Shown here one piece after another: positions 18,591 through 27,700 of a DNA stretch of 64,000 nt (within the stretch, counting starts at the first letter, position 1; each line of letters starts with the position of its first letter). Source of the DNA: Geminicoccaceae bacterium (lineage in GTDB: Bacteria; Pseudomonadota; Alphaproteobacteria; Geminicoccales; Geminicoccaceae); NCBI GenBank assembly GCA_028279345.1, contig JANQNY010000059.1, positions 40,014 through 104,013 of the forward strand, given 5' to 3'. Below the pieces are notes generated by a model that did not search any database, was not told where the DNA came from, and was given only the letters and a program-made list of their open reading frames with translations. Both the position numbers and the translations under genes were made by a program.

Positions 18591-19976
18591 GTGTCCACGA
18601 CCTTCACGCCTCTGATCCTCGCCGCCGGCAAGGGAAGCCGGATGCGCTCGGCCCGGCCCAAGGTGCTTCACCCGCTGGCGCACAAACCGCTCTTGGGCCA
18701 CGTGCTCGACGCTGTCCGCGCCGCCGGCGCCGCCGACGCGGCACTGGTGCTGGCGCCCGGCATGACCGAGGTCGAGGCCTACGCGACGGCTCAGCCGCTC
18801 GCCGTCCGGGTGGCGCTGCAAAGCCCGGCTCTCGGCACGGGCCATGCGGTCGCCACCGCCCGTGCCTTGCTGCCTCAGGAAGGCACGGTGGTCGTCCTGT
18901 TTGCCGATACGCCGTTCCTCGAGGCCCAGACCATCGAGCGCCTCGTCGCCGCACGTGAGCGGAGCAACGCGGCGATCACGGTCCTCGGCATGGAGCTGGA
19001 TGATGCGGGCGCCTATGGCCGCCTGATCGAGCGCGACGGCGGGCTCGCGGCCATCGTCGAGGTGGCCGATGCGGATGCGCAGACGCTTGCGGTCCGTCTC
19101 GCCAACAGCGGCGTGATGGCGTTCGATGCGGCGCGCCTGCCGGAACTGCTCGACGCGCTCGAGCCGCGCCGCGCCCGCGACGGCAACGAAGAGTTCTACC
19201 TGACCGACATGGTGGCGCTTGCCCGGTCGCGTGGCTGGGAGGTCGTGATCGAACGCTGCACGCCGACAGAAGGGCTAGGCATCAACGACCGCGTGCAGCT
19301 CGCGACCGCCGAAGCGATCCTGCAGACGCGCCTCCGGGAACGGGCGATGCGCGGCGGTGTCACGCTACTCGACCCAACGACCACGTACCTAGCGGCCGAC
19401 ACGGTCTTTGGCCGCGACGTCGTGATCGAGCCCAATGTCATCATCGGCCCGGGCGTGATGCTGGAGGACGAGGTACGCATCCGCGGTTTCTCGCATCTGA
19501 CAACCGATCCGCCCAAGGACGCCAAACCCATCGTCGTGCGCCGCGGCGCGGTGGTCGGCCCCTTCGCGCGCATCCGCAGCGGCAGCGATGTCGGTGCGGA
19601 GGCGCATGTCGGGAATTTCGTCGAGCTCAAGAACGCGCGGCTCGACGCCACGGCCAAGGCAAACCATCTGTCCTATCTGGGTGATTGCAGCGTGGGCAGC
19701 GGGTCGAATGTCGGCGCCGGAACCATCACCTGCAACTATGACGGCTTCGCCAAGTGGCAGACGACCATCGGCCGCGACGTCTTCGTCGGCTCCAACAGCA
19801 CGCTCGTCGCTCCGGTCAGCATCGGCGATGGCGCGCTTGTCGGCGCCGGGAGCTGGGTCGGCCGCGATGTTCCAGCCGAGGCAAGCCACATCGCTCGCGG
19901 TGTTGCGGAGCAGCGGGAGGAAGGAGCGACCCGCGTGCGACGTCATCTCAAGCGACGCGCGTCGAAGACGTCCTAG
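18591..19976 (+). CDS. glmU: Bifunctional UDP-GlcNAc pyrophosphorylase / glucosamine-1-phosphate N-acetyltransferase
   Basis: Makes UDP-N-acetylglucosamine for peptidoglycan and lipid A. The N-terminal domain opens with LILAAGKGSRMRSARPKVLH, the nucleotidyltransferase signature. The C-terminal left-handed beta-helix has the acetyltransferase residues in NFVELKNARL, KANHLSYLGD and AGTITCNYDG. With the GTG start at 18591 it is 461 residues, normal length. GGAG at 18582-18585 fits this start better than the upstream TTG at 18546. A PCMT-like methyltransferase follows after 33 bases. Confidence 0.96.
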   Translation: MSTTFTPLILAAGKGSRMRSARPKVLHPLAHKPLLGHVLDAVRAAGAADAALVLAPGMTEVEAYATAQPLAVRVALQSPALGTGHAVATARALLPQEGTVVVLFADTPFLEAQTIERLVAARERSNAAITVLGMELDDAGAYGRLIERDGGLAAIVEVADADAQTLAVRLANSGVMAFDAARLPELLDALEPRRARDGNEEFYLTDMVALARSRGWEVVIERCTPTEGLGINDRVQLATAEAILQTRLRERAMRGGVTLLDPTTTYLAADTVFGRDVVIEPNVIIGPGVMLEDEVRIRGFSHLTTDPPKDAKPIVVRRGAVVGPFARIRSGSDVGAEAHVGNFVELKNARLDATAKANHLSYLGDCSVGSGSNVGAGTITCNYDGFAKWQTTIGRDVFVGSNSTLVAPVSIGDGALVGAGSWVGRDVPAEASHIARGVAEQREEGATRVRRHLKRRASKTS

Positions 19977-20009
19977 CGATCTGCGGCGTGCCGCAATCGG
20001 AGGTCACCG

Positions 20010-20894
20010 ATGAACGAGCGCACGCTCGGTGTCTTGCGTCGCGCGTTCGCCAAGCAGGTCCTGGCGATCGCCGGTGTCGCCGCGGACACCCGTCTCGAGG
20101 CCGCGTTCGGCAGAGTACGGCGGGAGCGCTTCCTGGGCACCGATCCCTGGACCATCGTGCGGAATGACGGCGTGCTCGTTCGTGTTCCGGCGAACGACCC
20201 CGTCTACGCTTATCAGAATGCCCTCTTCGCGATCTCGCCCAGCCGGGGCGTCAACAACGGTGAGCCCTCTCTCCACGCTCGCCTGCTGCATGCGCTGGCA
20301 CCGGAGCCGGGACAGACCATCGTGCACCTCGGTGCGGGGACTGGCTATTACAGCGCCATCCTCGCCGCACTGGTCGGCCGCAGCGGCCGCGTTACGGCGG
20401 TCGAGATCGATCCCTACCTGGCCGCCATGGCCAAGGCGAACCTGGCGGATGTCCGCAATGCGGAGGTGGTGGTCGGCGATGGCGCCTCCTGGCCGCGCAC
20501 GGAGGTCGACCGCATCTACACCAACTATGGCGTATCGGCGCCCGCCGAACCCTGGATCACTGCCCTCGCCGCAGGCGGACGCCTCGTGCTGCCGCTGGGT
20601 GTACCCGCGGCACCGATAAGACCGGGGGGGCCAAGCTTCGCGCAGCAGGGCGGCGCATTCCTGATTGCGCGCCAGGACTCAAGCTTCACCGCCAAGTATC
20701 TGGGGGGCGCATTCTTCGTCCATGCGGAAGGGACGGACGCCGAGCGGGACCCGCAAGCGCTCGCCCGGCTGAGCGATGCGTTCCATTCGGGAAAGGCTGC
20801 GCTGGTGCGAAGCCTGGTCTGGAAAGGCACGATCGAGGCACGCCGATGCTGGTACTGGTCGCCCGAGTGGGCGCTGTCCTATGATCTGCCCTGA
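20010..20894 (+). CDS. Protein-L-isoaspartate O-methyltransferase-like protein
   Basis: A 294-residue SAM-dependent enzyme of the PCMT fold. The SAM motif is IVHLGAGTGYYSAILAALVG, followed by the acidic TAVEIDPYLA strand; an active-site-type loop lies near NNGEPSLHARLLHAL. Classical Pcm is about 210 residues, so this carries an extra ~80, mostly C-terminal. That makes true isoaspartate repair likely but not certain; alphaproteobacteria hold several PCMT paralogs. ATG at 20010 is backed by GGAGG nine bases upstream. Confidence 0.75.
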   Translation: MNERTLGVLRRAFAKQVLAIAGVAADTRLEAAFGRVRRERFLGTDPWTIVRNDGVLVRVPANDPVYAYQNALFAISPSRGVNNGEPSLHARLLHALAPEPGQTIVHLGAGTGYYSAILAALVGRSGRVTAVEIDPYLAAMAKANLADVRNAEVVVGDGASWPRTEVDRIYTNYGVSAPAEPWITALAAGGRLVLPLGVPAAPIRPGGPSFAQQGGAFLIARQDSSFTAKYLGGAFFVHAEGTDAERDPQALARLSDAFHSGKAALVRSLVWKGTIEARRCWYWSPEWALSYDLP

Positions 20895-21011
20895 CTTGAG
20901 CAACGCTGCGCTCTCGGTGCGCTCGCGCGCGTGCGGCCGTTGTCGGCGGGGCGCGGGCTCGCTACATAAGCGCGCTCCACGCCCGAACGGCCACGCACAC
21001 TGGAGTTGAGA

Positions 21012-21578
21012 ATGGATCGGCCCTTGATGCCCAAGGCCACCGCGGTCTGGCTCGTCGAGAATACCAGCCTAACCTTCGAGCAAATCGCGGAGTTCTGCGG
21101 CCTGCACATGTTGGAGGTGAAGGGCATCGCCGATGATGAGGTGGCGCAGGGCATCCGGGGCATGGACCCGGTCGGTGCCGGCATTCTCTCGCGCGACGAG
21201 CTCGCCCGCTGTCAGGCCGACCCGAGCCTCAGCTTGACGATGCTCAAGCCCAAGGCCGAGGTGAAACTGCCCAAGAAGCGCGAGGCCAAGTACACGCCAC
21301 TGTCGAAGCGGCAGGACAAGCCCGACGCCATCGCCTGGCTCCTCCGCCACCATCCCGAGCTCACCGATCAGCAGATCACGAGGCTGCTCGGCACGACCAA
21401 GAACACGATCCAGTCGGTGCGTGAGCGGACGCATTGGAAGAGCCAGGAGATCCGGCCGCGCGATCCCGTGATTCTGGAGCTGTGCTCGCAGACCGATCTC
21501 GACGCCGCCATCGCGAAGGCGCAAGCGATGCGCAGTGATGCGCGTGCGATCGCCCCAGGCTCGGCAGTCGAGCACTGA
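21012..21578 (+). CDS. DUF1013 / TrcR-type DNA-binding regulator
   Basis: A 188-residue alphaproteobacterial protein. The first half has MPKATAVWLVENTSLTFEQI and EFCGLHMLEVKGIADDEV, the second a helix-turn-helix-like HHPELTDQQITRLLGTTKNT. This matches DUF1013, whose Caulobacter member TrcR is a transcription regulator linked to the cell cycle. The open frame begins with a TTG at 21006; ATG 21012 has TGGAG seven bases before it and is preferred. It has its own upstream region of ~115 bases. Confidence 0.88.
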   Translation: MDRPLMPKATAVWLVENTSLTFEQIAEFCGLHMLEVKGIADDEVAQGIRGMDPVGAGILSRDELARCQADPSLSLTMLKPKAEVKLPKKREAKYTPLSKRQDKPDAIAWLLRHHPELTDQQITRLLGTTKNTIQSVRERTHWKSQEIRPRDPVILELCSQTDLDAAIAKAQAMRSDARAIAPGSAVEH

Positions 21579-21597
21579 GCCACCTGTCACGCGTCAC

Positions 21598-22233
21598 ATG
21601 ACGCCGGAACCCCGACCTGCGGATCTGAGGCAGCTTGCCGCCGCGACGGCGGAGATCTATGAGCGCAACGCCAAGCGTTTCGACGTCGAGCGTCCGAAAG
21701 GGCTTCACGAGCGCGCCTGGCTGGATCGCTTGCTGGCTTTGGTGGAGCCGGCGGGGCGCATTCTCGATGTCGGATGCGGCGCCGCCGAGCCCATCGGCAC
21801 TTATCTGATCACCGCGGGCCATCGCGTCACTGGGACCGATATCTCCCACGCGATGCTGGCTCTCGCCCGGGCACGGGTGCCGTCAGGTGACTGGCGCCAT
21901 GCCGACATGCGGACACTCGATCTCGGCGAGCAGTTCGCCGGCATTCTCGGTTGGAACAGCTTCTTCCATCTGACGCCGGACGAGCAGCGTTCGACACTGC
22001 CACGGCTCGCCGAGCATCTCCTGCCGGGTGGCGCGCTGATGCTAACGGTCGGACCCGCGGCCGGTGAGGTAGTCGGCCGTGTCGGCGACGATACCGTCTA
22101 CCATGCGAGTCTGGCGCCCGAAGAGTATCGTTCGATCCTCGAACGCAACGATATCGGCGTCGTCGCATTTGTCGCCGAGGATCCCGAGTGCGATCGGCAA
22201 AGCGTGCTGCTCGCCAAGAAGGGCGACGGATGA
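21598..22233 (+). CDS. Class I SAM-dependent methyltransferase
   Basis: A 211-residue methyltransferase with motif I ILDVGCGAAEPIGTYL, the acidic end of strand 2 in VTGTDISHAM and a post-motif DMRTLDLGEQFAGILGWN. Substrate unknown; the surrounding text resembles methyltransferase-11/25 small-molecule enzymes. I chose ATG 21598, 19 bases after the DUF1013 stop, because the open frame further up overlaps that gene. Likely cotranscribed with DUF1013. Confidence 0.85.
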   Translation: MTPEPRPADLRQLAAATAEIYERNAKRFDVERPKGLHERAWLDRLLALVEPAGRILDVGCGAAEPIGTYLITAGHRVTGTDISHAMLALARARVPSGDWRHADMRTLDLGEQFAGILGWNSFFHLTPDEQRSTLPRLAEHLLPGGALMLTVGPAAGEVVGRVGDDTVYHASLAPEEYRSILERNDIGVVAFVAEDPECDRQSVLLAKKGDG

Positions 22234-22278
22234 CCTCAAGGAACATGGCGACGACGCGCGCACAAGGCGAGCGATGAG

Positions 22279-23253
22279 GTGAGGATCTTCTCCTGCCCAA
22301 GCTGCGGCGGCGTCCTCTACTTCCACAATTTGCGCTGCACCTGCGGCACGGAGGTGGTGTGGTCGCCTGGGTCGGGTGGCTTCCTGCCGATGCTCCACGG
22401 CTGCACCAATCGTGAGCGGATTCGCTGCAATTGGGAGGCGACGGCTGAGGGCCGGTTCTGCCACGCCTGCGCGATGACCACGGTCGTTCCGGACCTCGCC
22501 GTGATGCGCAATCTCGGGCTCTGGGCAGAGGCGGAGGAGGCGAAGCGCTGGGTCTTGGCGACGCTAGCACGCTGGGGCTGGTTCGGCCCGGGCGATCTTG
22601 GACCCCGGCCCGTCTTTCATCTCTTGGCCGAAGAGACCCGCGCAGGCTTCGTGCCCGTGACCATGGGGCATGCGGCCGGTGTGGTGACCATCAACGTCAG
22701 CGAGAGCGACCACGCCGAGACGGCCCGCCGCCGGCAGGAGCTGGGTGAACCTTACCGGACGATGATGGGCCACTTCCGCCACGAACTCGCGCATGTCCTG
22801 TTCGACCGGCTCGCCTCGCGCGACGGATTTCTCGACGGCGCACGCGCGCTGTTCGGCGATGAGCGGCAAGACTACGCCGCAGCGCTTGCGACCCACTACG
22901 AATGGGGGGCGCCGCCGGACTGGGCGGTGCGACACGTGACGGCTTACGCGTCCGCGCACCCTTTCGAGGACTGGGCCGAGACGCTCGCCCACCTGCTCCA
23001 CCTCACCGACCTCACGGACAGCGTCGCCGCCGCGGGCCTGAGCGGTACGAGCCTGCCCCCACCGGGTTATGACGCCTACGCCGAAACCGATGCGCGCCGG
23101 CTGATCGCCTATGCGGTCGACCTCGGCATCGCACTCAACCACGTGAACCGGACGATGGGGCTCTCGGACCTCTACCCATTCGTTCTAAGCCCGGCCTCGC
23201 GCGAAAAGCTCGCCTTCGTCCACCATTGGCTCAAGGGCGCGAGCGCCAACTGA
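22279..23253 (+). CDS. Putative zinc-binding metallopeptidase with N-terminal zinc ribbon (Peptidase_Mx type)
   Basis: A 324-residue cytoplasmic protein. The N-terminus is a zinc ribbon (CPSCGG then CTCG) and a second Cys set (CTNRERIRC, CHAC). The C-terminal part has the HExxH motif as HFRHELAHVLFDRL, with a downstream Glu in PFEDWAETLAHLLH, the layout of the putative zinc metallopeptidase family PF15887. GTG start at 22279. It follows the methyltransferase by 45 bases and ends 4 bases from the convergent polA end. Physiological role unknown. Confidence 0.82.
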   Translation: MRIFSCPSCGGVLYFHNLRCTCGTEVVWSPGSGGFLPMLHGCTNRERIRCNWEATAEGRFCHACAMTTVVPDLAVMRNLGLWAEAEEAKRWVLATLARWGWFGPGDLGPRPVFHLLAEETRAGFVPVTMGHAAGVVTINVSESDHAETARRRQELGEPYRTMMGHFRHELAHVLFDRLASRDGFLDGARALFGDERQDYAAALATHYEWGAPPDWAVRHVTAYASAHPFEDWAETLAHLLHLTDLTDSVAAAGLSGTSLPPPGYDAYAETDARRLIAYAVDLGIALNHVNRTMGLSDLYPFVLSPASREKLAFVHHWLKGASAN

Positions 23254-23256
23254 GCC

Positions 23257-25974
23257 TCAGTGCGCCGCGTCCCAATTGGCACCGTGGCCGACCTCCACCT
23301 CGAGTGGAACCGAGAGCTCGGCTGCACCCGCCATCTCCTGCTTGAGAAGTGCCGTGGTCGCCTCGATCTCGGCTTCGGGCACCTCGAAGACCAGCTCGTC
23401 ATGGACCTGCAGGAGCATCTTGGCCTCCGCACCCTCGCGGCGGAGGCGCCGGTCGACGCGGATCATCGCCCGCTTCATGATGTCGGCCGCCGAACCCTGG
23501 ATCGGCGCGTTGATCGCCTGGCGCTCCGCATAGCCGCGGCGTGCGACCACCTTCGTATTGATCTCCGGAATGACGCAGCGCCGGCCAAATAGGGTCCGGA
23601 CCGACCCCGATGCGCGCGCCTCGTCCTTGGTCCGGTCCATATAGGCCTTGATCCCCGGATAGCGCTCGAAATAGCGCTCGATGAAGGCGCGCGCGTCGCT
23701 TTGCGCGATGCCGAGCCGGGTCGCGAGCCCCCAAGCGCCGATGCCGTAGATGATGCCGTAGTTGATGGTCTTCGCACGCCGGCGCAGCTCACTCGACACC
23801 TCACCCACCGGTACATCGAACATCTCACTCGCCGTGACGTTGTGAATGTCGATGTCGTTGGCGAAGGCCTGCTTCAGAGGCTCGATTTCGGCGATGTGGG
23901 CGAGGATCCTGAGCTCCACTTGCGAATAGTCGGCCGAGACCAACGCGTGGCCGTCGGCGGCAACAAAGGCGGTCCTGATCTTGCGGCCTTCATCGGTGCG
24001 GATCGGAATGTTCTGCAGGTTCGGATCGGTGGAGCTGAGCCGACCGGTGGAGGTCGCAGCCATCATGTAGGAGGTATGAATGCGGCCGGTCGCCGGCTGG
24101 ATGTCGTCGACCAGCGCCTCGGTGTAGGTGCGCGTGAGCTTCTGGAGCTGCCGCCAATCGAGGATCACCTGCGGCAGCTCATGCCCCTGAGCAGCGAGCT
24201 GCTCCAGCACCTCGGCGCCAGTGGCGTGGCTCCCCGTCTTGGTCTTGCGGCCACCTTCGAGGCCCAGCTCATCGAACAGGATTTCGCCGAGCTGCTTGGG
24301 CGAGCCGAGATTGAAGGGGCGGCCTGCCAACTTGGTCGCCTCGTCCTCGAGCTGCACCATCCGCTGGGTGAAGTCGGAGGTGAGGCGCTTCAGGATGTCC
24401 GCGTCGACCAGAACGCCCGTGCGCTCCATCTGAGCGACGATCGGCGCCAGTGGCCGCTCCATCGTCTCGTAGACCTGAACCATATGCTCGGCGACGAGCC
24501 GCGGCTTGAGCTTGCGCCAGAGCCGGAGCGTCACCTCGGCATCCTCGGCGGCGTAGGGTGCTGCCTTCTCCAGGGGCGCCTGGTCGAAGGTGATCTGAGC
24601 CTTGCCGGAGCCACACACCTGCTCGAAAGCGATCGTCTCGTGCTCCAGGTGACGGCGCGCCAGCTCGTCCATCCCGTGCCCGTGCGCGGCGCCGTCGAGC
24701 ACGTAGGAGAGAAGCAGCGTGTCGTCGATTGCGCGCACCGGGACGTCGTAGCGCGCGAGAACGCTGAGGTCGTACTTGGCGTTGTGAAAGACCTTGAGCA
24801 GCGCCGTGTCCGCGAGCGGGCCACGCAAGGCCGCTAGCGCTTCTTCGAGGTCGAGCTGGCCGGCGACGAGCTGGCCGAACTCGTCCCGGTGGAGGAGCGG
24901 TACATAGGCCCCCTCACCTGCCCGGTACGAGAGCGACACACCGACGAGCTCGGCAGCCGCCACGTTGAGCGAGGTGGTCTCTGTGTCGATGGCGAGCACG
25001 CCCGCTCGCTCGGCCTCGGTGAGGAATGCCTCGAGCGCAGCGCGGTCGCTCAGCACCAGGCTCTCGATGTCGCCCGTCCGGGCCTCCGCAGCGGCCGCCG
25101 CAGTCTCGCCCATCGCTTGGTCGATGCGGTTCTGCAGCGACTTGAAATCGTTGGCGTTGAGGAACGCTTTGGCCTTTGGGGCATCGAAGTCCGGGCGCGC
25201 CACTCCTTCCAGCCCCAACTCCACCGGCACATGGTCTTCGAGCCCCACCAGCCGCCAGGACAGGCGCGCCTGCTCGGCGTGCTCGATCAACGACTGGCGG
25301 CGCTTCGGCTGCTTGACGGTCTCAGCCTCGGTGAGCAGGTTCTCCAGCGAGCCGAACTGCTCCAAGAGCTGCGCTGCCGTCTTGGCTCCGATGCCCGGTA
25401 CGCCCGGCACGTTGTCGGAGCTGTCGCCAGCCAGCGCCAGCACGTCGCGCACCTGCGCGGGGCCCACATGGAAGCGCGCCCGTACGGCCTCGTCGTCGAT
25501 GTCGCGGTTCTTCATCGGGTCCCACATGCCGACGCCGTCGGCGACGAGCTGCATGAGGTCCTTGTCGGAAGAGATGACCAGCACCGGCCGCCCGTCCGCC
25601 TTGGCGAGCCGCGCGTAGGTGGCGATGAGGTCGTCCGCCTCGTAGCCGAGGAGCTCCGCGCGCGGCAGGCCGAAGGCGTCGACCGCCTCCCGGACGATCG
25701 CCATCTGCGGCTTCAGCTCCTCGGGCGCCTCGTCGCGGTTCGCCTTGTACTGGTCGTACATCTCGTTCCGGAAGCTCTCGCCCGAGGCATCGAACACGAC
25801 GAGGATGTCGTCGTCTGGGCGGTCCTGCATGAGCCGCCAGAGCATGTTGCAGAAGCCGTAGACGGCGTTGACCGGCGTGCCGTCCGGCCGCGTCATCGGC
25901 GGCAGGGCGAAGAAGGCCCGGAAGATGTACCCGGACCCGTCGACGAGGAGCAGGCGGCGCGCGGTGGAGGTCAT
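23257..25974 (-). CDS. polA: DNA polymerase I
   Basis: Gap filling and Okazaki-fragment processing. A 905-residue protein with three domains: 5'-3' exonuclease (residues 1-~290; LLVDGSGYIFRAFFALPP, GDSSDNVPGVPGIGAKTA), 3'-5' exonuclease (IDTETTSLN, FHNAKYDLSVLARYD, YAAEDAEVTL, so catalytic acids are intact), and the polymerase A domain (STGRLSSTDPNLQNIPIRT, ADYSQVELRILAHIA, QVHDELVFEVPE). The open frame reaches 26001, but ATG at 25974 matches the family start. It is the only long coding frame here; the opposite-strand frames are shadows. Confidence 0.97.
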   Translation of the reverse strand: MTSTARRLLLVDGSGYIFRAFFALPPMTRPDGTPVNAVYGFCNMLWRLMQDRPDDDILVVFDASGESFRNEMYDQYKANRDEAPEELKPQMAIVREAVDAFGLPRAELLGYEADDLIATYARLAKADGRPVLVISSDKDLMQLVADGVGMWDPMKNRDIDDEAVRARFHVGPAQVRDVLALAGDSSDNVPGVPGIGAKTAAQLLEQFGSLENLLTEAETVKQPKRRQSLIEHAEQARLSWRLVGLEDHVPVELGLEGVARPDFDAPKAKAFLNANDFKSLQNRIDQAMGETAAAAAEARTGDIESLVLSDRAALEAFLTEAERAGVLAIDTETTSLNVAAAELVGVSLSYRAGEGAYVPLLHRDEFGQLVAGQLDLEEALAALRGPLADTALLKVFHNAKYDLSVLARYDVPVRAIDDTLLLSYVLDGAAHGHGMDELARRHLEHETIAFEQVCGSGKAQITFDQAPLEKAAPYAAEDAEVTLRLWRKLKPRLVAEHMVQVYETMERPLAPIVAQMERTGVLVDADILKRLTSDFTQRMVQLEDEATKLAGRPFNLGSPKQLGEILFDELGLEGGRKTKTGSHATGAEVLEQLAAQGHELPQVILDWRQLQKLTRTYTEALVDDIQPATGRIHTSYMMAATSTGRLSSTDPNLQNIPIRTDEGRKIRTAFVAADGHALVSADYSQVELRILAHIAEIEPLKQAFANDIDIHNVTASEMFDVPVGEVSSELRRRAKTINYGIIYGIGAWGLATRLGIAQSDARAFIERYFERYPGIKAYMDRTKDEARASGSVRTLFGRRCVIPEINTKVVARRGYAERQAINAPIQGSAADIMKRAMIRVDRRLRREGAEAKMLLQVHDELVFEVPEAEIEATTALLKQEMAGAAELSVPLEVEVGHGANWDAAH

Positions 25975-26215
25975 GGGAGCGATGTAGCGCCTCGCGGCCA
26001 CGCGGCCAAACGCAGAGGCACCCTCAGGCCGAGCTTTGGGTGCGATAGCCTGCGGGCCCTGCCGGGCTGGCGTCGGTTCGCAACCCGACGACAGTAGAGC
26101 TTTACGTTCTCAACTTGTACCGCTGCAATAGGAGATGCGTGCGTAGCTATGAGCTTAGCCGCGACGACCTGAAGACAACAAGCGGCTGGCACCCAGGATT
26201 GGGAGATGAGCAGCG

Positions 26216-26545
26216 ATGGGCAGCGTGTTTCAGACGCTCGATGCCTACGACTACTTGACCTTCGCGGCACTGATCGCGCTGCTGATCGCCTTCTTCTCGT
26301 TGGCGATGTTCATTCTGGGCCTACCAGGGTCGATCGCACGGCGGCGAAACCACCCCCACGCCGAGGCCGTGAATCTCATGGGGTGGGTGGGCTTTCTGGC
26401 TGTCGTGCCTTGGGTCCACGCGCTCATCTGGGCTTATCATGACGGCGTGACCGTCGACATCCGTGAGCGCAAACAGATCGCCGGCGACACGCCGCCGCCT
26501 GCCGCGGCGGACGACGCCCAGCAGGTGCCCACCTCGCAGTCCTAA
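26216..26545 (+). CDS. DUF3302 small membrane protein (YiaW-like)
   Basis: A 109-residue inner-membrane protein with two hydrophobic segments (residues ~14-38 and ~52-72) joined by a basic loop (PGSIARRRNHPHA), and a Pro/Ala-rich tail. The pattern matches DUF3302, which in E. coli (YiaW) is paired with a HlyD-like protein (YiaV). Here too an HlyD-like gene follows by 6 bases. GGGAG precedes the ATG by about 10 bases. Function unknown; probably part of the membrane-fusion assembly. Confidence 0.8.
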   Translation: MGSVFQTLDAYDYLTFAALIALLIAFFSLAMFILGLPGSIARRRNHPHAEAVNLMGWVGFLAVVPWVHALIWAYHDGVTVDIRERKQIAGDTPPPAAADDAQQVPTSQS

Positions 26546-26551
26546 GCCGCC

Positions 26552-27700
26552 ATGTTTCTCGCTGTCTCCATCACGCTATTCTATATTATCTTCGTTTGGC
26601 TTGTCTTTTTCAAGTTTAAATGGTTAAAATTCAACATTGGCTGGGGCATTGCTTCGTTCTGGATCGGCTTTCATTTGCTACTGGTGTTCGTCGTCGCGCT
26701 GCGCTTCTTTCAGCCCTACTCGGTCGACGTCAGGCTCATCCGCCACACCATCCAGCTCGTGCCGCGCCTGCCCGAGCCGACCTTGCTGACCGATGTGCTG
26801 GTCGAGGCCAACACGCAGGTCGCGAAAGGCCAGCCCCTCTTTCGCTTCGACGACCGCATCTATCGCTACCGCGTCGCGGAGGAGGAGGCAGCGCTCGCCT
26901 CAGCGGAGCAAAACGTCTTGATCCTCGAGGCCGACGTCGAAGCCGCCGAAGGCGCCTTGGATCAGGCGGTGGCCAACCTCGCCTTCGCCGAGCAGCAGGT
27001 GGCCCGCTACACCGACCTCGTCGGCGAAGGCGGCGCCCGTGGCGAGCAGCTTGCGCAGTGGCGGACCGAGGTCACGAGCGGCCTGGCGGTCTTGGAGCAA
27101 GCCCAGGCCAACCTCCGCAAGGCAGAACTCGCCTACACGTCCGAGATCGGCGGCGTGAACACCAAAGTCGCCGAGATCGAAGCCCGCCTCGCGCAAGCCG
27201 AATACTACCTCGCGCAGACCATCATGTACGCGCCCGAGGACGGATTCATCACCAACCTCCAAGCGCGCCCGGGCCTCGTCGTGGGCGACCGCCGGATCGG
27301 CGCGATCGCTAGCTGGATCGGCGACGCCGATCCGTACTTACTCGCGACGTTCCTGCAGCAGCGGCTGAACTTCATCGAGCCCGGCCAGCCCGTGGAGGTT
27401 GCGCTCGATCTCTATCCTGGCCGCATCTTCGAGGGCGAGGTGAGGGACATCTGGTGGGCGACGGGCCAGGGGCAGCTCAAGCCCTCCGGCGACATTCCCA
27501 ACTTTCGCTTCGGCGACCCGTTCCGGCATTTCGCAGTGCAGATCACGGTTCACGAGGTCGAGAACCTGCGGCTGCCGATCGGCGCGCACGGTGCTGTCGC
27601 GATCTATACCGGCCAGGGTCAAGCCTTCGCGCCCATCCGCCGGATCGGCATCAGGCTCTACTCCTGGGCCAATTGGGTCTTTCCGTTGGACTTCTTGTAG
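26552..27700 (+). CDS. HlyD-family membrane fusion protein (YiaV-like)
   Basis: A 382-residue periplasmic adaptor anchored by two N-terminal hydrophobic stretches (residues ~1-22 and ~30-55). It has a lipoyl/barrel-sandwich start (VEANTQVAKGQPLFRFDDRIY), a long coiled-coil hairpin (~105-220) and the second lipoyl half (YAPEDGFITNLQARPGLVVGD), then a beta-barrel. It would bridge an inner-membrane partner and the outer-membrane factor encoded next, whose GTG begins directly after its stop. No pump or ABC gene is adjacent. The first ~90 bases are AT-rich compared with the rest. Confidence 0.88.
   Translation: MFLAVSITLFYIIFVWLVFFKFKWLKFNIGWGIASFWIGFHLLLVFVVALRFFQPYSVDVRLIRHTIQLVPRLPEPTLLTDVLVEANTQVAKGQPLFRFDDRIYRYRVAEEEAALASAEQNVLILEADVEAAEGALDQAVANLAFAEQQVARYTDLVGEGGARGEQLAQWRTEVTSGLAVLEQAQANLRKAELAYTSEIGGVNTKVAEIEARLAQAEYYLAQTIMYAPEDGFITNLQARPGLVVGDRRIGAIASWIGDADPYLLATFLQQRLNFIEPGQPVEVALDLYPGRIFEGEVRDIWWATGQGQLKPSGDIPNFRFGDPFRHFAVQITVHEVENLRLPIGAHGAVAIYTGQGQAFAPIRRIGIRLYSWANWVFPLDFL

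Noticed and set aside
23701..24837. 378-residue plus-strand frame inside polA
   Set aside because: Antisense shadow of polA, with no family motif.
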